64,000 nt of DNA from Gracilibacillus suaedae. Its GTDB lineage: Bacteria > Bacillota > Bacilli > Bacillales > Amphibacillaceae. Below, one piece after another: positions 33,737 through 42,765 of this stretch. The position numbers and the translations under genes were made by a program. Location: positions 186,001-250,000 of the forward strand of contig NZ_JAGFVL010000020.1 in NCBI RefSeq assembly GCF_017599345.1, read 5' to 3'. The notes beneath the pieces were generated by a model, which did not search any database, was not told where the DNA came from, and saw nothing but the letters and a program-made list of their open reading frames with translations. Within the stretch, counting starts at the first letter, position 1; every line of letters starts with the position of its first letter.

Positions 33737-34879
33737 TTAATTGGTTGATATGGATTCAAATTGTAAACCTTTTTCCATCTCTTCTATAACTTCTGGTTTT
33801 TTTTCTCGCTGCATTGCTTGTTCGATGGCACGGAACCCTCTTTCTTCTCCAATTTTCCCGATTGCCCATGCTGCTGTTCCACGAATGACGGGACGTGGGT
33901 CATTATTCATTAACTTGATTAACGTATCAATAGCTGATGACTCCTTATAATGAGCCAAGGCAAGAATGGCATTGCGTTGCAGTGGTTTCTTTCCACGCCA
34001 CGAACCGGCCATTTTTCCGAATTTTTCTTTGAATTCACGGTTAGAAACAGCTAACAAATCGACAAGTCGTGGTTTTACCAGGTCTGGATCAGGCTCAAAC
34101 TCTTCATGATGGTGAAAATCTACTCCTTTATTATACGGGCAAACAACCTGACAAGTTTCATAGCCATAGATGTAGTTTCCCAGCTTTTCTCGATGTTCAT
34201 CTGGCATAAAACCTTTCGTTTGGGTAAGAAATGCAAGACATTGCTGTGCATTTAATCTTCCCGGCTCAACGAGTGCACCTGTTGGACAAGCATCAATACA
34301 TTTCGTACAAGTCCCACATCCCTCATCAAGTGGTTGATCCGCTGGAAAAGGTATATTGGTAATCATTTCACCTAAATACATATAAGATCCATACTCCGGT
34401 GAAATGATTAACGTATTGCTGCCACTGAATCCAATACCGGCCCGCTCTGCCACCGCTCGATCAGACAATTCTCCTGTATCAACCATTGAACTAAATTGAA
34501 AGCCTGGTACTTTTTCCTGTAAAAAGGAAGCTAGCTTATCTAATTTTTCTTTTAAAACGATATGATAATCTGTTCCCCACGATGCACGGGCGAATAAACC
34601 ACGGCGGTCTCCTTTGACACTTTTCGGATCGTTTTTAATTCTTGTAGGATAGGCAAGTGCAATAGCAATAATCGACTCTGCACCTGGCATTAATCGTTCC
34701 GGTTCTGTTCTTTCTTCATTCGTTCCTTTTTCAAAACCTGAAGCATAGCCTAGTGCTTGCTGTTCTTCTAACCTTGATTTAAATTCAGCGAAAGGTTCCG
34801 TACTGGCAAAGCCAATTTTATCAATACCAATTTCTTTACTATAAGTGATTAACTCTTCTTTTAACTGTTGATATGCCAT
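33737..34879 (-). CDS. queG: Epoxyqueuosine reductase QueG
   Basis: 380 residues. Reduces epoxyqueuosine to queuosine at tRNA position 34 using cobalamin and two [4Fe-4S] clusters. The ferredoxin motifs are CGTCTKCIDACPTGAL and CQVVCPYNKG; an upstream cobalamin-binding region contains AGIGFSGSNTLIISPEYGSYMYLGE. The C-terminal HEAT-like repeats (RNAILALAHYKESSAIDTLI, RGTAAWAIGKIGEERGFRAI) match the Bacillus form. ATG 34879 follows AAGGAGG by eight bases. It lies four bases after the upstream gene's region and starts a queG-ogt unit. Confidence 0.95.
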   Translation of the reverse strand: MAYQQLKEELITYSKEIGIDKIGFASTEPFAEFKSRLEEQQALGYASGFEKGTNEERTEPERLMPGAESIIAIALAYPTRIKNDPKSVKGDRRGLFARASWGTDYHIVLKEKLDKLASFLQEKVPGFQFSSMVDTGELSDRAVAERAGIGFSGSNTLIISPEYGSYMYLGEMITNIPFPADQPLDEGCGTCTKCIDACPTGALVEPGRLNAQQCLAFLTQTKGFMPDEHREKLGNYIYGYETCQVVCPYNKGVDFHHHEEFEPDPDLVKPRLVDLLAVSNREFKEKFGKMAGSWRGKKPLQRNAILALAHYKESSAIDTLIKLMNNDPRPVIRGTAAWAIGKIGEERGFRAIEQAMQREKKPEVIEEMEKGLQFESISTN

Positions 34880-34892
34880 TACACTCACCTCC

Positions 34893-36593
34893 TTATCGGA
34901 CTTTTGCTGTTCTCATGCGGTTTAAGCATGCCGCAATTTCAAATCGTCTTGGTCTAGCTAAATCACCTGGATGTTGGTTCGGGAAAGGTGCAAAAGCTTG
35001 TAAACCTTCTCGATCCATTACTTTTTCAATATCATCAAGCAAGGCAGTTAAGGCTTTTCCTTGCTCTAACAAGCCTCTTGCTTCCATGTAGCGTAACAGT
35101 TCTGCGATCGCTCGAGTTTGGGAAGCATCAACTAACTGTTCTACATCTTCAAGTTGGATTGTTGACGTGCCCATGATAATCATATAAAGACCTTTTGCTT
35201 GAATTTTTTTCTTCTTACCTTTTTGTAAGTTTAGACTTGGTGGTAAAAAGATACGTTCATTCATATCATTTGCCAGTTTTTCTGTAACCGGCTGACGAGA
35301 TACTGGGTGATGTTCCACAATTTCACGAACTTTATCTGTTACATTAAATGGTTTATATTGATCCATCATGATTACCTGATCTGCCACATCAAAGTAATCA
35401 CCAGAACCCCCCATTACTAAGATCGTGGATACATCCAAATCATCTCGTAATTGTTTGATTTTATCGATAAAAGGTGTAATCGGTTCTTTATCTTGGTGAA
35501 CAAGTGCCTGCATACGTGCATCACGAATCATAAAATTTGTCGCACTTGTATCTTCATCAATTAACAAGGTTGTCGCCCCGACTTCAATTGCTTCCACTAC
35601 ATTTGTAGCTTGCGAGGTACTGCCACTGGCATTCTCTGTCGTGAATTTTGTTGTCGTTTGTCCATGAGGCAGATCATTAATAAAAGCTGAAATATTAACC
35701 GATGTTACCTGTCTACCATCCTCCGCTCTTATTTTCACTGCGTCAGGATCAGTTAGCACGTACTCACGTCCATCACCGCGAATATGATGATAAACACCAC
35801 GTTCTAACGCTTGCAATAACGTACTTTTACCATGATAGCCACCCCCAACAATCAGACTTATACCTTTCTTGATTGCCATACCTGTTAAAGCTTCTTTACG
35901 ATGTGGCAGCTTAATCTCCACTCGATTTTCTTGAGGACTTTCAAATGGTACTGCTTTTCTTAGTGGACGGTTGCTTACACCACTTTCCCGTGGAAGTATG
36001 GCACCATCTGCGACAAAAGCAATCCAATTATTTTCCCTCATTTTCTCTCTAATAGCAACATGTTGATCTGCTAATTGAATGCTTTTTTCTAATTCATCAT
36101 TTTGAATAGAAAAAATGGAATCTTTTAGAATCGAAGGCAATATCGTAAAGAATAATTTTTCTGCTTCTCTTCCATTAATACGGCGCCCGTTTGCTGGCAA
36201 ACCAATTGATAAACAAATAATTGATTTATCCTTTTTTATTTGAACTGCTGTGCGTTCGAGAATTTCCTGACCGGGTTGGTCAATATAGATTAGTCCGCTT
36301 TTGCCAGATCCTCTGAACTGCTTGGATTCTTTCTTAATCGCATTCGCTACCGAACGGGCAATATGGTCAGCTACATATATGTTTCTTTGTTTGGATTGTT
36401 TCCATTCATCTTTAATTGGACGATAGACATCTGGTATCACAATACGAATTTTTGAAGGTGAGGCAAAGGGATCTCCTTGTACATAGTCCACACATACTTC
36501 ATAACGGTGGAAGGAATAACTTCCTTGAATTGATTTATAAGCTTTATAACCTTTTCCATCTATATTTTGTAAGAGTTGTTGTAACTTCTTCAT
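34893..36593 (-). CDS. ABC-class ATPase domain protein (PF09818-like)
   Basis: 566 residues, soluble. Walker A is GGGYHGKSTLLQALERG; DEDTSATNFMIRDARMQAL and STILVMGGSGDYFDVADQVIMM cover the Walker B and later motifs of the predicted ABC-class ATPases, which are not transporter subunits. An N-terminal domain with YKSIQGSYSFHRYEVCVDYVQGDPFA is typical. Function unknown. It probably leads the queG-ogt operon (13 bases to queG). Confidence 0.88.
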   Translation of the reverse strand: MKKLQQLLQNIDGKGYKAYKSIQGSYSFHRYEVCVDYVQGDPFASPSKIRIVIPDVYRPIKDEWKQSKQRNIYVADHIARSVANAIKKESKQFRGSGKSGLIYIDQPGQEILERTAVQIKKDKSIICLSIGLPANGRRINGREAEKLFFTILPSILKDSIFSIQNDELEKSIQLADQHVAIREKMRENNWIAFVADGAILPRESGVSNRPLRKAVPFESPQENRVEIKLPHRKEALTGMAIKKGISLIVGGGYHGKSTLLQALERGVYHHIRGDGREYVLTDPDAVKIRAEDGRQVTSVNISAFINDLPHGQTTTKFTTENASGSTSQATNVVEAIEVGATTLLIDEDTSATNFMIRDARMQALVHQDKEPITPFIDKIKQLRDDLDVSTILVMGGSGDYFDVADQVIMMDQYKPFNVTDKVREIVEHHPVSRQPVTEKLANDMNERIFLPPSLNLQKGKKKKIQAKGLYMIIMGTSTIQLEDVEQLVDASQTRAIAELLRYMEARGLLEQGKALTALLDDIEKVMDREGLQAFAPFPNQHPGDLARPRRFEIAACLNRMRTAKVR

Positions 36594-36780
36594 ACTATTT
36601 ACCCCTCTTATATATTGTTATTCACTCTCTACAATACAAGTTGTAAACAGTAATGTGCAAGTGTTTTAATCAGACTCTATCTTAATTTGTCCCTATTCGT
36701 AACTTTGGATAGATCATTTAATAAAATAAAAAAACGTAATGCTTCATTTAAAAACGAAACACTACGTTCAACCCTATGTA

Positions 36781-36854
36781 TGGAGCGGGTGAAGGGAATC
36801 GAACCCTCGACATCAGCTTGGAAGGCTGAGGTTTTACCACTAAACTACACCCGC
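36781..36854 (-). tRNA. tRNA-Gly (anticodon TCC)
   Basis: 74 nucleotides, including an encoded CCA end. Acceptor stem GCGGGTG/CACCCGC, D arm GTTTAGTGGTAAAAC, anticodon stem-loop CAGCCTTCCAAGCTG with TCC, T arm GAGGGTTCGATTCCCTT and discriminator T before CCA. All four stems pair. Confidence 0.95.
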
Positions 36855-37118
36855 ATCTAATAAAATAAAATTTGTAATATGTATTACGCAATATATCTAA
36901 TTATTGCCCGTGGTCCCTGTCCCTCCATCTACCAGTTATTTCACAGAAGTTAGATTCTTCGGGACAACTCGCAGAATATTCGATGAAGAATTTACTCGTC
37001 ACTAAACTACAACCGCATCAATATTTATTAAAGACACTACTTATTAAGAATTTATTAAAAATAGTTAACAATCTCTTAACGAAACCACGTTGATTATTAT
37101 AACAAGCTCCTTCTATGA
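36855..37118. other. Intergenic region with a tRNA fragment
   Basis: No gene seen. At 37000-37019, CACTAAACTACAACCGCATC repeats the first 20 bases of the adjacent tRNA-Gly on the same strand with one mismatch (CACTAAACTACACCCGCATC at the true gene). The rest of the tRNA is missing. The 145 bp between them show no open frame. Confidence 0.7.
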
Positions 37119-37140
37119 TTGCAACATTTTTTCGAAAAAA

Positions 37141-37165
37141 GTTTATTATTGTCGATATTGGGTAT
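37141..37165 (+). promoter_or_regulatory. Sigma-B-type promoter
   Basis: GTTTAT (37141-37146), a 13-bp gap and GGGTAT (37160-37165) match the general-stress sigma-B consensus GTTTAA-N12-14-GGGTAW with one mismatch. It lies 38 bases before the lmo0937-type gene, a family known as sigma-B dependent in Listeria. Confidence 0.75.
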
Positions 37166-37202
37166 TTTATACGTAAGATGCGAAAAAGAAGGAGTGGACT
37201 TC

Positions 37203-37337
37203 ATGATCTGGACCATTATTGGAATTCTATTGTTAGCATGGATTATTGGCTTCTTGTTTGAAATTGCAGGTGGTCTAATACACATTCTCTTAATCATTGC
37301 ACTTGTAGTTTTCATTGCAAGAATGATACGAAATTAG
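37203..37337 (+). CDS. lmo0937 family membrane protein
   Basis: 44 residues, two hydrophobic segments: MIWTIIGILLLAWIIGFLFEIAGGLIHILLIIALVVFIARMI (described in parts: the first spans residues 1-20, the second 24-41). The ATG at 37203 follows AAGGAG. Very small stress-induced membrane proteins of this type occur across Firmicutes; role unknown. Expression from the sigma-B-like promoter is expected. Confidence 0.85.
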   Translation: MIWTIIGILLLAWIIGFLFEIAGGLIHILLIIALVVFIARMIRN

Positions 37338-37404
37338 CAAACAAAAGCCAAGGCAAGTATCACTTAGTGTCAGCCTTTCCTCTCATCGTTTATGAGGCCT
37401 TATA

Positions 37405-37430
37405 AAAAAAACGGGGATTCCCCGTTTTTT
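37405..37430. terminator. Bidirectional Rho-independent terminator
   Basis: AAAAAACGGGG-ATT-CCCCGTTTTTT, symmetric, between convergent lmo0937-type and zupT genes; it touches the zupT stop. Confidence 0.9.
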
Positions 37431-38236
37431 TATATGAACAATAATAAACTTAACGCCATTACCGCCATTCCTGTAATAAGACCGTATATAGATGTATGAG
37501 CTTCATCGTATTTCTTAGCTGCAGGCAGTAATTCATCTAAAGAAATAAATACCATAATTCCAGCAACGGCAGCAAATATCATACCAAACAATACTTCTGA
37601 TAAATAAGGCATTAAAAATAGAAAGGCAGCCAATGCTCCAATTGGTTCAGCTAATCCTGACAAAAAAGACAATTTAAATGCTTTCTTTTTATCCCCTGTC
37701 GAAAAATAAATAGGAACCGAGACAGCAATCCCCTCCGGAATATTGTGAATTGCTATGGCAACCGCAATGGCAATCCCTAAACCTGGATCTTGCAGGGAAG
37801 CTGTGAAAGTAGCGATCCCTTCAGGAAAGTTATGAATGGCAATAGCTAGTGCTGTGAACGTACCCATTTTTAATAAACTACCATCACCATTTGGATTTTT
37901 GTTCATATCCTCTACTTTTTTCAATTCGTGTGGATTACTTTGTTTGGGAATAAATTTATCAATTAATGCTATTAAAACCATACCGACAAAAAATCCGATG
38001 ACAGTTAACCAACTACCTGTTTTTTCCCCTAATTCACCGACTAATGAGTCTTGTGCTTTCACAAAAATTTCCACCATCGAGACATAGATCATCACACCTG
38101 CTGAAAAACCTAATGCCCAGGACAAAAATTTCGTATTTGTATTAGACGTAAAAAATGCTAATATACTTCCAACTCCAGTTGCCAAACCTGCTAGCAAGGT
38201 CAAACTAAACGCTAAAGCTACCCCTTCTAATTCCAT
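37430..38236 (-). CDS. zupT: ZIP family metal transporter ZupT
   Basis: 268 residues, eight membrane spans. The metal path motifs HNFPEGIATF and HNIPEGIAVSVPIYF in helices 4 and 5 are diagnostic of ZIP proteins of the ZupT group. Takes up zinc and other divalent cations. A histidine-poor cytoplasmic loop (KQSNPHELKKVEDMNKNPNG) separates helices 3 and 4. Together with cadA and the nickel importer it shows active metal handling in this window. Confidence 0.93.
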   Translation of the reverse strand: MELEGVALAFSLTLLAGLATGVGSILAFFTSNTNTKFLSWALGFSAGVMIYVSMVEIFVKAQDSLVGELGEKTGSWLTVIGFFVGMVLIALIDKFIPKQSNPHELKKVEDMNKNPNGDGSLLKMGTFTALAIAIHNFPEGIATFTASLQDPGLGIAIAVAIAIHNIPEGIAVSVPIYFSTGDKKKAFKLSFLSGLAEPIGALAAFLFLMPYLSEVLFGMIFAAVAGIMVFISLDELLPAAKKYDEAHTSIYGLITGMAVMALSLLLFI

Positions 38237-38282
38237 CCGCTGTATACACCTCTCCTAAGCAAACTATAATAGAGAAAGACTT

Positions 38283-38362
38283 CCATAGCGTCCGTTATCT
38301 CCCTTGTTACTATTCTTTCGAGTAGGGAGTTTACGGGCGATTATTCATCATGATCAAAGGAC
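38283..38362 (+). repeat. Stop-edge repeat, degenerate copy
   Basis: Recognisable through GCGTCCGTTATCTCCCTTGT, TTCGAGTAGGGAG and TTTACGGGCGATTATTCATC, equal in order to the second half of the full-length copies. It fills part of the 335-bp gap before zupT's start; nothing else is visible there. Confidence 0.55.
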
Positions 38363-38530
38363 TAAATTATATATATGCCCAAATATTCAAAAAGTTTCTC
38401 ATGGGAAAAATAATACTCCTAACGCAAAAATTCGTCAACATTTTTATTTAAAATAAAGTAAGGAGAACACACCTCCATATAGAATTAGAAAAGGATAGTC
38501 CGTACATTTTCTGTACTAACTATCCTTCTT

Positions 38531-38580
38531 CCACTTTATCACGGTGTTAAACGTCTGTAAGGCCCCACTGATCATAGTGG
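38531..38580 (-). repeat. Stop-edge repeat, short copy at the ydbT stop codon
   Basis: On the minus strand: CCACTATGATCAGTGGGGCC, TTACAGACGTTTAACACCGTGATAAAGTGG. The TGA in ACTATGATCA is the stop codon of the YdbT-like gene, so the repeat also encodes its last two residues. Confidence 0.8.
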
Positions 38581-40032
38581 CTTTTTTCGATATGAATACC
38601 AATCTGCTATTTGATCGACATCCTCCACTCTTAGTTCCCTTACAATAAAATGACGGCCAACAAATTTATTTAAAATTGCTGTATCTAACGTGGCTAATCC
38701 CTGTTTCTGATGTAAAAAATGTTGCTTCTTTTGCAGGGACTGCAATCTTTTATGTGGAACTAAAGCGGTGTCCTTACTAATCGTTCGAGTCTGGACCAAT
38801 AACTGCTGATCCTGAATATGGTAACCGGTAGTTTTGTATTGAAAATAGCCGTATATGCAGGAAAGTAACATCACTATTCCCGGTATCCAGGTGAATTCAG
38901 TAAATTGTACTGCAACAACAATCGTTGCGATCAACGGGGTTATAACTGATCGAATAATATAGTAAGGTATTGCTTTCGTAGGTAATTTAACCATTCCTTC
39001 CGGCTGATATCGATATTCAGGTAATAACTCCTTTAAAAAGCTAGCGATATGTTTTTTGCGCATGAGGGGAAAAATTATCGTATGCATCTCTTGATTCTGG
39101 CCAATTTCCCCACTGGCAATCTCGACATAAACTGAAGCTAATCCTAATGGCTGCCGAATAATCGTTTCCTTAATACCAACCGCTTGTATTCTTTTTAATG
39201 GAATGGTTGATTGCTTCTTTTCTAATAATCCTCTCGTTATAAACAATTCTTTGTCATATCTCGTAATCGTAAAATTCCAATATTGGATGATGGTTGATAA
39301 TATACCTAGTACCCACAATAAAATTAAAACGACAACTGCTAACGCAATCAATACTTGAACAGCTTGAGAAAACAACCATTCTGTTGCCTGATTATAGAAT
39401 CGGTCCGGGATAAACGTTTCTAATTCTGAAAAGGCTAAGCCCGCTAAACCAAGGATAATACCAAAACTTCCTGATGTTGATCCAGCAACAAATAACGCTT
39501 TCGGTGTAATTTGTTGCTGTGGATGATCTTGCTCATGTACTTCCTCTTTTAGATCCTGATCTTCTCCGTTCTCGTCAGTCTCAGTTACTTGTTTTTTATA
39601 TTTCAGCTGATCATGAAGCATTTTTCCATCTGCCATCGTTACTGCAGATAAAGCGGCATCGATCCGGTGATCACTACCGGCTGTTTCAATCTGTACTTTT
39701 GTTAAACCAAAAATACGATGAATAATATTTTGAGACAGATCAATCGACTGAATCCGATGTTTGGAAATCGTTCGCTTTTTCCTTATGAGAATACCTTGTT
39801 CAATTCGAATTTGATCTTCTTCTAATTGATAAGTGTAGCGAAGCCAAGATAAAACACTAAATAAAATAATTAAAACGATAAGAATCGAGGCACCGAGAAT
39901 AACATAAAACCACGCATCATTTCCAACAGCTATAATGACAAGTGGTAAAAAACCAAATACGGAATGCCGGATGGCCTGAAAGATATTAAATATCATACCT
40001 GCAGGATGTAATCGTTTCGGTTCAGACATCAT
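38572..40032 (-). CDS. ydbT: PH domain-containing membrane protein (YdbT-like)
   Basis: 486 residues. Three bacterial PH (bPH2) domains, each preceded by a pair of membrane helices: YQLEEDQIRIEQGILIRKKRTISKHRIQSIDL, RYDKELFITRGLLEKKQSTIPLKRIQAVGI and TGYHIQDQQLLVQTRTISKDTALVPHKRLQSL. In Bacillus velezensis/subtilis YdbS and YdbT are linked to resistance to some antimicrobial peptides. It overlaps ydbS by 11 bases. Confidence 0.88.
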   Translation of the reverse strand: MMSEPKRLHPAGMIFNIFQAIRHSVFGFLPLVIIAVGNDAWFYVILGASILIVLIILFSVLSWLRYTYQLEEDQIRIEQGILIRKKRTISKHRIQSIDLSQNIIHRIFGLTKVQIETAGSDHRIDAALSAVTMADGKMLHDQLKYKKQVTETDENGEDQDLKEEVHEQDHPQQQITPKALFVAGSTSGSFGIILGLAGLAFSELETFIPDRFYNQATEWLFSQAVQVLIALAVVVLILLWVLGILSTIIQYWNFTITRYDKELFITRGLLEKKQSTIPLKRIQAVGIKETIIRQPLGLASVYVEIASGEIGQNQEMHTIIFPLMRKKHIASFLKELLPEYRYQPEGMVKLPTKAIPYYIIRSVITPLIATIVVAVQFTEFTWIPGIVMLLSCIYGYFQYKTTGYHIQDQQLLVQTRTISKDTALVPHKRLQSLQKKQHFLHQKQGLATLDTAILNKFVGRHFIVRELRVEDVDQIADWYSYRKKPL

Positions 40033-40504
40033 CTTGTTCCACCCTCGCTAGTTCAGAGATTTGGTCGCGTAAATCGGCTGCCTCTTCCTCTAATAAGGCA
40101 GGTATTTCATGTGTTGTAGCAGCAGTTGAAATCTGTAATGTAGATAATCCATACTTCTTTAAAATCGGCCCTTGCTGCGTATCGACATGCTGTACCCGTA
40201 TCATTGGTACTACCGTTCTAGTCACGATTAAAATGCCATGCTGTATGTATATTTCCTGATCATAGATTTGATAGCGCCATCTTCTCCATCTTAATTTTGG
40301 TAGAATGACTATGGAGATAATCCATTCCAGAACAGTTAAAACTACCAGTACAGCTCCTATCCAAAACGATAGAAACTCCAAATAATAGGCTGCAACAAAT
40401 GCTCCAATAGTAATTAGTAATGGTATAATTGCAATAAGTTGAGCCGTTAATTTCCACGCTTTAATCGCATCTGTGGCGATTCTTTCATTAGGTTGTTCTC
40501 TCAT
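40022..40504 (-). CDS. ydbS: PH domain-containing membrane protein (YdbS-like)
   Basis: 160 residues: two membrane helices (LIAIIPLLITIGAFVAAYYL and WIGAVLVVLTVLEWIISIVI), then one bPH2 domain YQIYDQEIYIQHGILIVTRTVVPMIRVQHVDTQQGPI. It leads the ydbST pair and overlaps the end of the NikE-like gene by four bases (ATGA), so the pair may be transcribed with the nickel importer. Confidence 0.88.
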   Translation of the reverse strand: MREQPNERIATDAIKAWKLTAQLIAIIPLLITIGAFVAAYYLEFLSFWIGAVLVVLTVLEWIISIVILPKLRWRRWRYQIYDQEIYIQHGILIVTRTVVPMIRVQHVDTQQGPILKKYGLSTLQISTAATTHEIPALLEEEAADLRDQISELARVEQDDV

Positions 40505-41142
40505 GTTCTCACCCCTTCATGATTATTACGATAATTACCATCTAATGGTTTCACATATTGTGTAAAATCTATTATGTTTTCACATAGATTATCTAACAAA
40601 AGGTGATCATGACTAATAATCAGTAATCCTATCTTCTTCTCTTTGATATGATTCATTATCAGGTGCCATATTTCTACTTGCGCGATTGGGTCTAACATTG
40701 TCGTCATTTCATCTGCAATGATGTAGGTAGGATTTGTTAATAAACATCGTGCAATACATATTCTTTGTAATTGCCCTCCTGAAAGTTGATGAGGATAACG
40801 TTGCAACCATTCAAGGGGAATTTGTAACTCTTCAAGTAATTTTTTATCGATTGGACCTGCTTCCTCTAGCACTTTTCTAATTCGCCATTTTGGGTTAACG
40901 GCTTGTTCAGGATGTTGCCATATTAACTGGATCGGATGTGGGGTATTTTTTAATCTTTTACAATTGATTTCTCCCGATTCAGCGGGTAGATAACCTGTCA
41001 CCACCTTGGCAAATGTTGTCTTACCTAAACCACTGGCACCACTTATTCCAACTATTTCCCCTTCATGAAGCGTCAACGATACATTTCGAAACAGCGTTTG
41101 TTGATTTGGTAAAGTAAAAGATAGATTGGTAATCTCAAGCAT
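40501..41142 (-). CDS. ABC transporter ATP-binding protein (NikE/OppF type)
   Basis: 213 residues. Walker A GISGASGLGKTTFAKV, signature LSGGQLQRICIARCLL, Walker B YIIADEMTTMLDP and switch His in LLIISHDH. ATG 41142 follows AAGGAG by seven bases. The fifth and last gene of the importer operon. A repeat remnant (ATAAAGTGAGTTAATGATAAA) lies in the 93-base gap before it. It pairs with the other ATPase subunit to power uptake. Confidence 0.9.
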   Translation of the reverse strand: MLEITNLSFTLPNQQTLFRNVSLTLHEGEIVGISGASGLGKTTFAKVVTGYLPAESGEINCKRLKNTPHPIQLIWQHPEQAVNPKWRIRKVLEEAGPIDKKLLEELQIPLEWLQRYPHQLSGGQLQRICIARCLLTNPTYIIADEMTTMLDPIAQVEIWHLIMNHIKEKKIGLLIISHDHLLLDNLCENIIDFTQYVKPLDGNYRNNHEGVRT

Positions 41143-41234
41143 TTGCAAGCTCCTTATTACTTGATTTTTTGAATAAAGTGAGTTAATGATAAAAATTTCT
41201 TACTCTCTTGTTAGATTTGCCATATAAAATAGTT

Positions 41235-41981
41235 TCATTTGAAAAAGAAATTCTGTGGTAGGGACTGCCATAATGCTTTGGTAAAAGGGTGTGCTAGATT
41301 CTGTCCTTCACCTGAGAAATGTTTAACATCCGTTACTTCAACTATTTTCCCTTGCGATAAAACAGCTACACGATCAGCAAGCTGAAGGGCTGCATCAAAA
41401 TCATGTGTTATCAAAAGAATTGCTTTCCCAGCTTGTTGCACTTCTTTTAATAAGGCAATCATCTCATGTTTCGCCTCTTTATCAAGACCAGGGGTTGGTT
41501 CGTCGGCAATCACGACGCTGGCAGGGCTCCCTAGCGCAATAGTTGCTAATACTCTACGTGCTTGTCCTCCTGATAATTGAAACGGGTATCGTGCTGCAGT
41601 TTCAGCTTCCAGACCCAATCGCATTAATAAGTCAAGCACCGCCTGATGAGAGTCCTCTGTTTGAATTAAGCCCTCTATTTGTTTGCCAACTTTCATCAAT
41701 GGATCTAACGCTTCTACTGATTGCGGTATCAATACGATATTTTTGCCACGGTCATGCTGATTAACATGAAGACCTTTGTACAATACTTCTCCTTTGTAAC
41801 GCAGGTTATCAGGTAACAACTGTAAGATAGCTTGTGCTAATAAGCTTTTACCCGAACCACTGGAGCCAACAAGTGCCAAGACTTGACCTTTGGATAACGA
41901 AAAGGAAATATCCTTTAACAAGTAATGTTCTGACTGCTGATGATAAACAGATAATAAGTTAACCGTTAGTATAGTGTTCAT
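41235..41981 (-). CDS. ABC transporter ATP-binding protein (NikD/OppD type)
   Basis: 248 residues. Walker A LVGSSGSGKSLLAQA, Q loop VLIPQSVEALDP, signature LSGGQARRVLATIAL, Walker B VVIADEPTPGLD and ILLITHDFD. The C-terminal NLAHPFTKALWQSLP is typical of the peptide/nickel importer family. Overlaps the preceding permease gene by 23 bases. Substrate assignment to nickel rests on the lar genes upstream. Confidence 0.9.
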   Translation of the reverse strand: MNTILTVNLLSVYHQQSEHYLLKDISFSLSKGQVLALVGSSGSGKSLLAQAILQLLPDNLRYKGEVLYKGLHVNQHDRGKNIVLIPQSVEALDPLMKVGKQIEGLIQTEDSHQAVLDLLMRLGLEAETAARYPFQLSGGQARRVLATIALGSPASVVIADEPTPGLDKEAKHEMIALLKEVQQAGKAILLITHDFDAALQLADRVAVLSQGKIVEVTDVKHFSGEGQNLAHPFTKALWQSLPQNFFFK

Positions 41982-42765
41982 AGGAGCGATCCCTTTCTAA
42001 ATGGTGTTTGAATGCATTGGTAAAACGTTGAAATAACAACATCATCATTAACAGTGTCAATCCTGGAAAAAAGGCTAGCCACCACATACCTGAAGATAGG
42101 TATTGCATCGATTCCGATAAAATAATACCGATCGCTGGTTGTTCTGCTGATAAACCAAATCCTAAGAATGTAATCGATGCTTCATGTAAGATAGCATGCG
42201 GAAAAATTAAAGTGAAACCTACCATTAATTGAGGAAACAGGTGTGGAAGAAAATGATATCTTGCCCGCCACCAAAATCCTTTCCCTAGTTGTTTCGAGAT
42301 TTGCACGTATGGCATTGTCTGCAACTGTAAAAGCTCCGCCCTAAGTACCCTCGTAATCGCCGGCCAGTGGGTCAGCATGAGACCTATTACTACTCCCTTA
42401 AATCCACCACCTAAAACAAATGAAATTAATATGAATGTAACAAGATGCGGTAAGCTCAAAAATAAATCGATCAACCAGGACACCATTTTATCCATATATG
42501 AATTGACCGTTGCTAGGATACTCAGTAAAAGTCCTAAAGAGGTTGAAAGCAATGCCGTCACCATACCAAGTGTAATACTAAGTTGGATCCCTTTCAACGT
42601 TCGGAGTAACATATCTCGTCCTAACCAGTCAGTGCCGTACAAATGCGATAAACTCGGCGCTTGATTTTTATTCGCTAAATCCACACTTATTGTATCTTTA
42701 ATCAGGAATGATAGTATATAGACTGCTATAAATAGAAAAAGTGGAATTATCATGTTTTTTTTCAT
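41959..42765 (-). CDS. ABC transporter permease (NikC/OppC type)
   Basis: 268 residues, about six spans. N-terminal LSHLYGTDWLGRDMLLRTLKG is the conserved start of NikC/OppC proteins and EASITFLGFGLSAEQPAIGIILSES the end of the permease loop (EAA-type). Overlaps the upstream permease by four bases (ATGA). Confidence 0.9.
   Translation of the reverse strand: MKKNMIIPLFLFIAVYILSFLIKDTISVDLANKNQAPSLSHLYGTDWLGRDMLLRTLKGIQLSITLGMVTALLSTSLGLLLSILATVNSYMDKMVSWLIDLFLSLPHLVTFILISFVLGGGFKGVVIGLMLTHWPAITRVLRAELLQLQTMPYVQISKQLGKGFWWRARYHFLPHLFPQLMVGFTLIFPHAILHEASITFLGFGLSAEQPAIGIILSESMQYLSSGMWWLAFFPGLTLLMMMLLFQRFTNAFKHHLERDRSYEHYTNG

Noticed and set aside
37000-37019. Second tRNA gene
   Set aside because: Only the first 20 bases match; no anticodon or T arm follows.
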